Positions 1-5,671 of a DNA stretch of 8,362 bases are shown piece after piece. Numbering within the stretch: position 1 is the stretch's first letter; each line of letters begins with the position of its first letter. Location: positions 60,914 through 69,275 of the forward strand of contig NZ_DIUM01000114.1 in assembly GCF_002423035.1 (NCBI RefSeq), written 5' to 3'. The DNA comes from Thiocapsa sp. UBA6158 (GTDB taxonomy: Bacteria > Pseudomonadota > Gammaproteobacteria > Chromatiales > Chromatiaceae). The translations under genes and the position numbers were made by a program. Below the pieces are notes generated by a model. It had not been told where the DNA came from. It did no database searches and worked only from the letters and a program-made list of their open reading frames with translations.

Positions 1-72
1 GTGCGTCGCGCCAAGCTCTATTACCTTCGCGGCCGCACCGGCAAGAGCGCCCGTATCCGCGAGAAGATCTAA
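1..72 (+). CDS. rplS: 50S ribosomal protein L19, C-terminal fragment (5' part outside window)
   Basis: The first 24 codons are open from base 1 and end in TAA at 70-72. They encode a 23-residue basic tail: VRRAKLYYLRGRTGKSARIR followed by EKI. The RRAKLYYLRGR-G-K-ARI pattern is the typical C-terminus of bacterial ribosomal protein L19, which sits at the 30S-50S interface of the ribosome. L19 is about 115 residues long, so roughly four fifths of the gene lies upstream of the window. In gammaproteobacteria rplS usually closes the rpsP-rimM-trmD-rplS operon. That fits the hairpin and the change of gene content that follow here. The identification rests on a short segment, but the motif is distinctive. 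Confidence 0.93.
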   Translation: MRRAKLYYLRGRTGKSARIREKI

Positions 73-112
73 ATCGCGCCTGGCGCGGTGTGCGTCGCTT
101 CTGGCTTGGCCG

Positions 113-142
113 CGCCGGCGCCGACAACTGTCGGAGCCGGCG
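113..142 (+). terminator. GC-rich hairpin after rplS, probable terminator
   Basis: Two arms, CGCCGGCGCCGACA and its near-complement TGTCGGAGCCGGCG, form a stem of about 13 pairs with one mismatch. The stem starts 40 nt after the rplS stop codon. The sequence after it (TGGATTAAAG) has no real T tract, so intrinsic termination would be inefficient, or termination may be assisted. The position at the end of a ribosomal protein operon supports the call. Confidence 0.55.
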
Positions 143-249
143 TGGATTAAAGCATTGAGAATATTGTTTAAACCGCGTCTCCACAAAGGTCGGAAACATT
201 CTCGAGCCCGACACGACATGAAGATGGCGCATTTCACTCTGGACGCGGT

Positions 250-1713
250 TTGAACCGAGTGGCCGGTCCTCCCGACGCGCCGACCTTTCTCTGGCACGAC
301 TACGAGACCTGGGGCGCGGATCCGCGTCGCGATCGGCCGTGCCAGTTCGCCGCTGTCCGCACGGACGTTGCTCTCAACGAGATCGGCGATCCGATCGTGT
401 TCTTTTGCTGTCCCTCGACCGATCTACTCCCGCACCCGCAAGCCTGTCTCATCACCGGCATCACGCCCCGGCTCGCCGAGCGCGAGGGGCTGATCGAGGC
501 CGATTTTGCCGCCGCCGTCAATGCCGAGCTGAGTGTCCCCGGAACTTGCGGGGTCGGATACAACAGCATGCGCTTCGACGACGAGGTCACCCGCAACCTG
601 CTCTATCGCAACCTGCTCGATCCCTATGCCCGCGAGTGGCGCAACGGCAACTCCCGCTGGGATCTGATCGACGCACTGAGGCTCGCCCATGCCCTGCGAC
701 CGGACGGGATCGAGTGGCCGACGCGCGAGGACGGTACCACCTCCTTCAAGCTCGAGCATCTCACCGCCGCCAACGGGATCGCCCACGGTCAGGCCCATGA
801 TGCGCTCGCCGACGTGCGCGCCACGATCGCACTGGCACGTCGATTGCGACATGCCCAGCCCAAGCTGTTCGACTATGCGCTCACCTTGCGCGACAAGCGG
901 CGCGTGCGTGAGCTGCTCGATCGCCGCGTGCCGCTCCTGCATGTCTCGGCGCGCTACCCGGCCGCACTGGGCTGCATCGCGCCGATCCTGCCGCTCTGCC
1001 CCCATCCCGGCAACGGCAACGGGGTGATCTGTGTCGACCTGCGCGCGTCGCCGGATCTCTTGCTCAATCTCACCGCGGACGAGCTGCGCACCAGACTGTT
1101 CACCCCGGCAAGCGAGCTTCCCGAGGGCGTCGAGCGGGTCCCGCTGAAGACGATTCACGTCAACCGTTCGCCAATTCTGGCCCCGATGAAAACCCTCGGG
1201 CCGGAGGCGGCGGCGCGCTGGTCGATCGATCCGGATGCGCTCGCCGATCATGCGCGCAGGTTACGTGACGCGGCAGCGACGATCGAAGACAAGGTCCGCG
1301 CAGTCCATCGCGCCCCCGATGGGCCGATCGAGACGGACCCCGATCTCATGATCTACTCGGGCGGATTCTTCTCGGACGCCGATCGTCGTGCCATGGACGC
1401 GATCCACGGACTTGACCCCGCCGAGCTGAGCGACCATGCGCCGAGCTTTCAAGACCCGCGTCTCGGCGAGATGCTGCTGCGCTACCGTGCACGCAACTGG
1501 CCCGAGACACTCACCCCCGAAGAGCGCGAGGACTGGGATCTGTTTCGCCTCGCCCGGCTCACCGATCCCGCCGGCGGCGGCAGTATCGTGATCGATCGAT
1601 TCGAGCAGTGCCTGAGCGAGCTCGCCGAGCAATACGCCGGTGATCCAGACAAGCTTACGATCCTCGAAGACCTCGCCGACTGGGCCGAACGCGTGCTCGA
1701 CGCGGAGGCTTGA
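250..1713 (+). CDS. sbcB: exodeoxyribonuclease I (DEDDh 3'-5' single-strand DNA exonuclease)
   Basis: The product degrades single-stranded DNA from the 3' end and works in the cytoplasm in recombination and mismatch repair. The 487 residues are close to the 475 of the E. coli enzyme. The DEDDh signature is visible. Motif I is HDYETWG with D17 and E19. Motif II is around residues 102-112 (GVGYNSMRFDDEV, D110/D111). Motif III is HDALADV with H183 and D188. The rest matches the family's SH3-like and C-terminal helical parts in length, including a conserved-looking IYSGGFF segment near residue 372. The start is uncertain: TTG at 250 is the furthest upstream, GTG at 259 is an alternative, and neither has a good Shine-Dalgarno sequence. 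Both keep the whole exonuclease domain. The gene stands alone and converges on the DUF2892 gene, with a shared hairpin between them. Confidence 0.95.
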   Translation: MNRVAGPPDAPTFLWHDYETWGADPRRDRPCQFAAVRTDVALNEIGDPIVFFCCPSTDLLPHPQACLITGITPRLAEREGLIEADFAAAVNAELSVPGTCGVGYNSMRFDDEVTRNLLYRNLLDPYAREWRNGNSRWDLIDALRLAHALRPDGIEWPTREDGTTSFKLEHLTAANGIAHGQAHDALADVRATIALARRLRHAQPKLFDYALTLRDKRRVRELLDRRVPLLHVSARYPAALGCIAPILPLCPHPGNGNGVICVDLRASPDLLLNLTADELRTRLFTPASELPEGVERVPLKTIHVNRSPILAPMKTLGPEAAARWSIDPDALADHARRLRDAAATIEDKVRAVHRAPDGPIETDPDLMIYSGGFFSDADRRAMDAIHGLDPAELSDHAPSFQDPRLGEMLLRYRARNWPETLTPEEREDWDLFRLARLTDPAGGGSIVIDRFEQCLSELAEQYAGDPDKLTILEDLADWAERVLDAEA

Positions 1714-1831
1714 GTGTACCTGAAGGCTTCGCGGGACGCGCTCGCGACATCCTTGGCGTGTCATGCACGTTCCGCCCGGGAATAGATCGATCCTCTCCGG
1801 ACGTGATTCCTTGTACGGTGTCCATCATCAA

Positions 1832-1860
1832 AAAGGCTGCTTCGGGTCGAAGCAGCCTTT
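1832..1860 (-). terminator. strong intrinsic terminator, probably bidirectional
   Basis: A perfect 13-bp inverted repeat (AAAGGCTGCTTCG / CGAAGCAGCCTTT) has a 3-nt loop. Read on the minus strand, the stem ends in five consecutive T's, a classic Rho-independent terminator about 105 nt past the DUF2892 stop. Read on the plus strand it ends in TTTG, about 120 nt past the sbcB stop, so it can also stop that convergent transcript, though less well. Confidence 0.88.
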
Positions 1861-1966
1861 GATGGCGAGGTGGCTTCCGCTCGAGACAGGTGTTGCGCGT
1901 TCGTCGACGAGCTGAACCCCTTGGCGACCGAGCGGGGCGTTTTGGCGGTCGGCCCGCCGAACACGC

Positions 1967-2146
1967 CTATTTGTCGGTGTTCAGCTTGAGGGGCAGATAG
2001 ACGGGGCACCAGCGCAAGAGCCCGGTAGCTAGAGGCACCAGCCCGATGGCGCCGAGCCAATTCTGGGCATAAAAGCCCCAGCCGAGGATGGCGACACCGG
2101 CGACGATACGGAGGGTGCGATCGAGTGATCCGACATTCGGGGTCAT
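1967..2146 (-). CDS. DUF2892 (YgaP-type) two-helix membrane protein
   Basis: This 59-residue protein begins MTPNVGSLDRTLRIVAG and ends near LLRWCPVYLPLKLNTDK. The N-terminal (N)VG-LDR-LRI-AG signature followed by G-IGLVPL-TG---WCP is the DUF2892 / YgaP-type transmembrane pattern. Two membrane helices are expected, at about residues 13-29 and 31-46, with a conserved cysteine (C47) at the end of the second. DUF2892 domains occur alone or fused to rhodanese domains and often lie near sulfur or redox genes; their biochemical role is unknown. I chose the ATG at 2146 because the family consensus starts there. An upstream in-frame ATG at 2209 would add 21 residues that do not look like the family. 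It lies downstream of the Crp/Fnr regulator in the same direction with a 124-nt gap, so it may have its own promoter. Confidence 0.85.
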   Translation of the reverse strand: MTPNVGSLDRTLRIVAGVAILGWGFYAQNWLGAIGLVPLATGLLRWCPVYLPLKLNTDK

Positions 2147-2236
2147 AGGATGATCTCTGTTGTTGTGGCGACCGGCGTGTTCGGCCAATTCGGTGAGGAC
2201 GTGGTGCAAGACTAATCCGAGCGCCCCGGCGATTCA

Positions 2237-2249
2237 GTGACTTTGTCAC
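2237..2249. promoter_or_regulatory. short palindrome GTGAC-TTT-GTCAC, possible operator
   Basis: A perfect 5+5 inverted repeat sits between the stop of the Crp/Fnr regulator and the start of the DUF2892 gene, 91 nt upstream of the DUF2892 ATG. The half-sites resemble the GTGA/TCAC core of Crp-type sites. The gap between GTGA and TCAC is 5, whereas canonical CRP and FNR sites have 6, so this is not a consensus site. No convincing -35/-10 pair was found beside it. Confidence 0.3.
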
Positions 2250-2270
2250 CAAGCGATGGACTGAGCCGGC

Positions 2271-2957
2271 TCAACCCTCCCGCGCCCGCAGCTCGAGCGC
2301 AGGAATGTCCAGCAGCTCGATCAGGCCGCGCGTCGTGCGCAGCAGTCCCTGCGACTCCAGCCCCTTCAGGACGCGGCTGATGACCTCGCGCGAAGACCCC
2401 AGCTCCACAGCGAGGGCCTGATGCGTCATATGGATGTTGCGTCCCGATGCCGTCTGCCGCAGGCCCAGGAGATGGGTGATCAAACGTTGATCCAGGCGCT
2501 GGAACAGCACCGCATCGAGAACGCCGAAGACCTCCTGCAAGCGGCTTGCGATCAAGCCGAAGATATATTCCCGCCAAGGTTCGGACGTAGCCATCCAGCG
2601 GCGGACCTCGGCCGGCCGCACGACGACCGCCTCGACTGCGCTCTCGCACACGGCGAAGGCCGGAAAGGCCCGTCCACTGAGGATGCAGGAGGTGGTGACC
2701 ACGCAGCTCTCGCCGGGATGAACACGATACAGGGTGATCTCCCGACCGTTTTCGCCGAGCTTGTAGACCCGCCCGGTTCCGGTCAGCACCAAGGGCAGTT
2801 GGTTGCAGTGGGCGCCGTCGTGACAGATCAGCTGACCGACCGGCAGACGCACCAATGCGACCTGTTCGAACAACTCGGCGCGAAACTCCTCCGGTGTCCC
2901 GTGCAGAAACGGGAAGGCATCGAGAAGACGCTGGCGCTGCCAAGGATCACCGATCAT
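2271..2957 (-). CDS. Crp/Fnr-family transcriptional regulator, cysteine-rich sensor domain
   Basis: The 228-residue protein is a cytoplasmic DNA-binding regulator. Residues about 15-120 form the cyclic-nucleotide-type beta-barrel (LPLVLTGTGRVYKLGENGRE...HPGES). Residues about 120-155 form the long dimerisation helix, and about 155-215 the winged helix-turn-helix. The recognition helix reads SSREVISRVLKGLE, with R190, E191, S194 and R195, so it combines the CRP-like R-E and the FNR-like E-x-x-S-R contacts. Five cysteines (C45, C51, C85, C91, C104) all fall in the sensor domain. The Arg-Ser pair that binds cAMP in CRP is not apparent, and there is no N-terminal FNR cysteine cluster. The start is the ATG at 2957, which overlaps the stop of the NifX-like gene as TGATG; an in-frame TTG lies one codon upstream. 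The coupling suggests joint expression with that gene. Ligand and targets are unknown. Confidence 0.9.
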   Translation of the reverse strand: MIGDPWQRQRLLDAFPFLHGTPEEFRAELFEQVALVRLPVGQLICHDGAHCNQLPLVLTGTGRVYKLGENGREITLYRVHPGESCVVTTSCILSGRAFPAFAVCESAVEAVVVRPAEVRRWMATSEPWREYIFGLIASRLQEVFGVLDAVLFQRLDQRLITHLLGLRQTASGRNIHMTHQALAVELGSSREVISRVLKGLESQGLLRTTRGLIELLDIPALELRAREG

Positions 2958-3328
2958 CAACCATACCTGTGCGCTACGCTCTCGGCACAGGGCGCTGCGG
3001 CGGCGAGCGTGCCGCCCAGATAGCTTTCCAGCGATGCCCGTACCGTCCCGCTCGCGCCGGTCGCGGTTCTGATACCGGCCTGCGTGAAGAACTCGATGGC
3101 GCGTCCACCCATGCCGCCGCTCAACATGAGCTCGATCTGCTGCTCTTTGATGAAGTCCGGGATCTGTCCCGGCTGATGCGCTTCGGCGAAGGGGTTGGCG
3201 ATGTCCCGCGTCGCGGTGACTGCGCCGTTTTCGATGTCGGCAACGATGAAGTAGGGGGCATGGCCGAAATGTTGCGCAACCTGGCTGTCGAGACCCTGGC
3301 TGGACTCGGCGGTAACGGCAATCTTCAT
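2957..3328 (-). CDS. NifX/NifB-C-terminal-like (MTH1175-type) dinitrogenase iron-molybdenum cofactor family protein
   Basis: This 123-residue single-domain protein opens MKIAVTAESSQGLDSQVAQHF and continues with GHAPYFIVADIENG. It carries the family features: the (H)FG-A-YF segment at residues 20-27, the SGGMGGRAIEFF loop at about 70-81, and a following AGI. The Nitro_FeMo-Co domain carries FeMo-cofactor precursors or Fe-S clusters in NifX and NafY. Stand-alone homologues also occur outside nitrogen fixation with unknown jobs. The only cysteine is C114 near the C-terminus, so cluster binding through several Cys ligands is unlikely within one monomer. The start at 3328 is supported by an AGGAG seven bases upstream; the frame is open to 3436, but that stretch looks non-coding. 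It overlaps the Crp/Fnr gene by one base (TGATG). No other nif gene is in the window, so a role in nitrogenase assembly cannot be assumed. Confidence 0.88.
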   Translation of the reverse strand: MKIAVTAESSQGLDSQVAQHFGHAPYFIVADIENGAVTATRDIANPFAEAHQPGQIPDFIKEQQIELMLSGGMGGRAIEFFTQAGIRTATGASGTVRASLESYLGGTLAAAAPCAESVAHRYG

Positions 3329-3335
3329 CTGTAAA

Positions 3336-3340
3336 CTCCT
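3336..3340 (-). promoter_or_regulatory. Shine-Dalgarno AGGAG fixing the NifX-like start
   Basis: On the minus strand the sequence is AGGAG-TTTACAG-ATG, a strong ribosome binding site seven bases before the ATG at 3328. It decides against the longer reading that could begin at 3436. Confidence 0.8.
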
Positions 3341-3496
3341 GGTTGTTCGTGGGTTGATCGGGTTTTCAGGCGCGTCGTCGTCGATCATCGCAGTCGACGT
3401 CCGATCCGGCCGACGCCTCCGAGGGGACAGCCACAACCCCAGCTCGCCAATCGAGATGGCGACCGAAACCCACGCAGACCGGGTCGACCGACGACG

Positions 3497-4558
3497 CTAG
3501 CCTTCCTGCAGGAGGATGCGAAGATCCATCAGGGCGGCGTTGGCCTTCGCGATATAGGAGGCCAAGACGAGTGAATGATTGGCCAGAATGCCGTAGCCGT
3601 CTCCGTTGAGTACGATCGGACTCGCCATCGGTTTGGTGGCGCCCTTGAGATCTCGGATGATCTGCTGCATCGATGTCTCGCCTCGCTTGGCCTCCAAGAC
3701 GCGGCTGAAGTCGCGCTCGATGGTCTGTGTGAGGTGCAGAATGGCCCAGCCATAACCGCGGGCACAATAGAAAACGTTGTCGATCTGGTCCCAATCGGTT
3801 CGGGTCGGTGCGAGATCGTTCCGTGTCGCAGGATCCTCGTCAGGGACGGGCATGGCGATCACTGCGGCCAGATCGCTGTCGCTCACACTCGAGGTTAAAC
3901 GCACGCCGAAATTTCCCAGACGTTTCTCGACCACCGCGAGATAGGCCGCGAGATTGTCGGCGCGGGCGAAGAACTGCGCGTTCGGGTCGTCGCCCTTCGT
4001 GAGGTGCGCGAGGTATTGTTCGAGGGCATCGATTCCCAGAGCATATTCGGTTTCGGCCTCGGGCAGGGCCCATGACTTGGGGTCGATGGCAAACCGGAGG
4101 TCGGCTTGCTTGACATCGGTATTTTCGATGGACTGCGTTTGGCTTCGGCTGAAGTCGTTTCGCAGCGCGCGCGTATAGTCGCGCAGCGCCATCAATGTTC
4201 CGCACTCCCAACTCGGCGTGTTGTCGAGCAAGGCGCCGGGCGGCAGCCGATCGTTGTAGAGAAATCCACCGGGTTTCCCCAAGAGCGTTTCCCCGATCCT
4301 GATCGCCGCGGCGACGCCGTGACTCCCCGGGACCGGATCCTGACCCGGTTGGCGAGGCAGCGTCTCGGCCACTTCCGCAACATCGAAGGGCGCCGGCGGA
4401 ACCGACCAATAGGCAGCAACGCCGGTACCGACCAAGCCGAGCAGAGCGAGCGCCGACAACGCGGAACGCCACGGGATCCGGTTCGCCGCGCGCGGGCCGG
4501 ATCGGCCCGGCGATCCGCCGTCGGCCGCAATGGATGGAATCGAAGCGGAGCGAGTCAT
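3497..4558 (-). CDS. DUF2333 family protein, inner-membrane anchored
   Basis: The 353-residue protein has a short cytoplasmic N-terminus (residues 1-31), one hydrophobic helix at about 32-52, and a large, mostly helical domain predicted to be periplasmic. Recognisable DUF2333 landmarks are GGFLYNDRLPPGALLDNTPSWECG (about residues 97-120), the helix ALRNDFSRSQTQSIENTD (131-148), a PEAETEYALGIDALEQYLAHL stretch (166-186), NVFYCARGYGWAILH (261-275) and an ANHSLVLASYIAKANAAL-DLR helix near the end. The family is widespread in gammaproteobacteria, has the same length, and has no established function. The start ATG at 4558 has AGGA (4569-4566) seven bases upstream. A palindrome-covered promoter candidate lies immediately before it, so the gene is probably transcribed on its own. 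It is separated by 168 nt from the NifX-like gene downstream, and read-through cannot be excluded. The family call is from memory of its motifs. Confidence 0.82.
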   Translation of the reverse strand: MTRSASIPSIAADGGSPGRSGPRAANRIPWRSALSALALLGLVGTGVAAYWSVPPAPFDVAEVAETLPRQPGQDPVPGSHGVAAAIRIGETLLGKPGGFLYNDRLPPGALLDNTPSWECGTLMALRDYTRALRNDFSRSQTQSIENTDVKQADLRFAIDPKSWALPEAETEYALGIDALEQYLAHLTKGDDPNAQFFARADNLAAYLAVVEKRLGNFGVRLTSSVSDSDLAAVIAMPVPDEDPATRNDLAPTRTDWDQIDNVFYCARGYGWAILHLTQTIERDFSRVLEAKRGETSMQQIIRDLKGATKPMASPIVLNGDGYGILANHSLVLASYIAKANAALMDLRILLQEG

Positions 4559-4583
4559 CCGGATGTCCTGTCTGGGTGTTGCT

Positions 4584-4620
4584 ATGTCATAACATTAGCT
4601 TTTTCTAATGTTTAAGACAT
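4584..4620 (-). promoter_or_regulatory. AT-rich palindrome overlapping the putative DUF2333 promoter
   Basis: The core is a perfect 8-bp inverted repeat, AACATTAG at 4591-4598 and CTAATGTT at 4605-4612, with a 6-nt spacer. Outer arms ATGTC (4584-4588) and GACAT (4616-4620) extend it, with one unpaired base. On the minus strand a -35-like TTAAAC (4615-4610) and a -10-like TATGAC (4591-4586) are 18 nt apart, with the palindrome filling the spacer. The resulting leader would be about 20 nt and would include the AGGA ribosome binding site. There is no T tract after the stem, so an operator or promoter fits better than a terminator. No specific regulator family is recognised. Confidence 0.45.
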
Positions 4621-4673
4621 TGCGGATTCGCAGACAGCGACGGATGACGGCCGATCAAAGAAACCCGCGTGAT

Positions 4674-4690
4674 GTCGCGATCAACGCGAC
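4674..4690 (-). terminator. small hairpin after the 119-residue gene, weak terminator candidate
   Basis: A perfect 6-bp inverted repeat, GTCGCG / CGCGAC, with a 5-nt loop lies 28 nt past the stop codon at 4719 on the minus strand. No T run follows directly (ATCACGCGGGTTTCTTT), so efficient intrinsic termination is doubtful. Confidence 0.3.
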
Positions 4691-4718
4691 CCGTTCGCTC
4701 GAGTGTCGTTAGGACGGT

Positions 4719-5078
4719 TCAGTCGACTCGCGCAGCGGCCGGTGCTTGAGCGACGGCCTCGGGGCCTTCGACCAATTGACGGATGATGTCGCGGCATTCG
4801 GCTGCGTTGCCGATCCACTGCAGTCCGGCTTCGGCGGGCACGGCGCCGCTTTTCTCGCGGATCTTCGCGATCGTGGTGGCGATCAGCGCGTCGATCTGCG
4901 CGGGATCGCTCACCAGGCCGCTCTCTTCGGCCGTCTCGACCGCCAGGCAGGCACCGGCCTGGGATCCGATCACCAGTCCGCTCGCGGCACCCAATCCGGC
5001 ACCGAAGCCCAGTGCGAGGAAGCCTCCGACGGCGCTTCCGATCAGGAGAAAGATCAGGGCGAGGATCAATGTCTTCAT
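4719..5078 (-). CDS. small glycine-rich membrane-anchored protein of unknown function
   Basis: I do not recognise this 119-residue protein. It begins MKTLILALIFLLIGSAVGGF, and the hydrophobic, glycine/alanine-rich stretch continues to about residue 47 (GFGAGLGAASGLVIGSQAGACLA). This suggests one long or two short membrane helices with GxxxG-like packing motifs, or a signal anchor. Residues 48-105 are soluble and helical (VETAEESGLVSDPAQIDALIATTIAKIREKSG). An Ala/Pro tail follows. There are two cysteines, C44 in the hydrophobic part and C95 in the soluble part (AAECRDII). The start ATG at 5078 has only a weak purine-rich upstream sequence (AGAGAGA). It follows the 141-residue exported protein in the same direction after 54 nt, so the two may share a transcript. 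The GC content and codon use look normal for the window, which supports it as a real gene. Confidence 0.72.
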   Translation of the reverse strand: MKTLILALIFLLIGSAVGGFLALGFGAGLGAASGLVIGSQAGACLAVETAEESGLVSDPAQIDALIATTIAKIREKSGAVPAEAGLQWIGNAAECRDIIRQLVEGPEAVAQAPAAARVD

Positions 5079-5132
5079 GGACGTCTCTCTGTAGGAAATG
5101 AAATGTCGAACGCTGCGGACGACACCGGCATG

Positions 5133-5558
5133 TCATCGCCCGCTCGCGCCCCATTGCCAGATGCTCTCCCCGCGCGGTAAGGAGACCTCGCCCAAGGCGT
5201 CGAAGCGTCCGGTCAGACCTTCCATGTCGATGCTGCCCTTGAATTCGATCTCGCCTTCGACGGGGTGAACGGCCGAGAAGGAGATGCCGTCATCCTGGAT
5301 CGCCAGGTCGACAAGCTGAGGTCGCATCGGCAGACCATCGGCGAACTGGATCAAGGCGACGTAAGCGACCTCGTCATCCCGGACATGAGGCAGGATGAAG
5401 ACCTCGATGCCGATCAGCTCCCCTTGCTCCACCGACGGCTCCATGTTGGAGTAGACGCCTTGGAGCTTCGGGGCGTCGGCCGACGCGCAGATGAGCGAAG
5501 AGCCCAAGAGCGCGAAGGTCATGGCCATGAGGGTCAGGGAGGGCTGTCGAAGCTGCAT
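5133..5558 (-). CDS. exported protein of unknown function
   Basis: I do not recognise this 141-residue protein. The N-terminus is a good Sec signal peptide: MQLRQ, a hydrophobic core SLTLMAMTFALLGSSLI, and a CASA-DA cleavage site after about residue 27. C24 is preceded by Ile rather than Gly/Ala/Ser, so this is a poor lipobox and a soluble periplasmic protein is more likely. The mature part (about 114 residues) alternates short strands: KLQGVYSNMEPS, IEVFILPHV, VAYVALIQFADG, ISFSAVHPVEGEIEFKGSIDMEGLTGRFDALGEVSL. It looks like a small beta barrel or sandwich with a final ESIWQWG. I chose ATG 5558 over ATG 5576 because AGGA (5570-5567) sits eight bases before it. It is divergent from the lytic transglycosylase across a 113-nt gap and 54 nt upstream of the 119-residue gene. 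Function is unknown. Confidence 0.75.
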   Translation of the reverse strand: MQLRQPSLTLMAMTFALLGSSLICASADAPKLQGVYSNMEPSVEQGELIGIEVFILPHVRDDEVAYVALIQFADGLPMRPQLVDLAIQDDGISFSAVHPVEGEIEFKGSIDMEGLTGRFDALGEVSLPRGESIWQWGASGR

Positions 5559-5566
5559 CGGCGTTG

Positions 5567-5570
5567 TCCT
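5567..5570 (-). promoter_or_regulatory. AGGA ribosome binding site choosing the start at 5558
   Basis: On the minus strand AGGA precedes ATG 5558 by eight bases (CAACGCCG). The upstream in-frame ATG at 5576 has no comparable motif, and starting there would lengthen the n-region of the signal peptide by six residues. Confidence 0.6.
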
Positions 5571-5619
5571 GTCCATGTGGTCGGTGGCGACGGCGATTCG
5601 AACGCGTCCGGCCTCGCAG

Positions 5620-5645
5620 TGTCGCCGACAGAGCGGGTGTCGACA
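5620..5645. promoter_or_regulatory. pair of TGTCG/CGACA palindromes in the divergent intergenic region
   Basis: The 113-nt gap between the divergent genes contains TGTCG-C-CGACA at 5620-5630 and TGTCGACA at 5638-5645. Their centres are about 16-17 nt apart. Two related dyads at this position could be operator half-sites for control of slt and the opposite gene. The motifs are short and GC-rich, so chance is a serious alternative. No clear -35/-10 boxes were identified. Confidence 0.25.
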
Positions 5646-5671
5646 AGAGTATCAGGATTTTTCCCACGTCC

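Noticed and set aside
424..1764. Long minus-strand open frames (275 and 167 codons) across sbcB
   Set aside because: They are antisense shadows of a clearly conserved exonuclease gene in GC-rich DNA. Their translations are low in complexity, rich in Arg/Gly and show no family motif.
2147..2209. N-terminal extension of the DUF2892 protein to ATG 2209
   Set aside because: The added 21 residues (starting MHHVLTELAEHAG) are not part of the known DUF2892 pattern, which begins at the internal MTPNVGSLDR.
2212..2943. 243-codon minus-strand frame overlapping the Crp/Fnr gene in another frame
   Set aside because: Its translation is Arg/Ser/Gly-rich with no recognisable domain, while the overlapping frame encodes an unmistakable Crp/Fnr protein.
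2957..3328. Assigning the NifX-like gene as nifX of a nitrogen-fixation cluster
   Set aside because: No nif structural or assembly gene is present, and the protein is of the short single-domain type found in many non-nif contexts.
4106..4615. 169-codon plus-strand frame opposite the DUF2333 gene
   Set aside because: It is a shadow ORF with Arg-rich unpatterned sequence. It also runs through the palindromic promoter region of the opposite gene.
4584..4620. Reading the AT-rich palindrome as a terminator for the 119-residue gene
   Set aside because: No T run follows the stem in the minus-strand transcript, and a well-spaced promoter and ribosome binding site follow towards the DUF2333 start.
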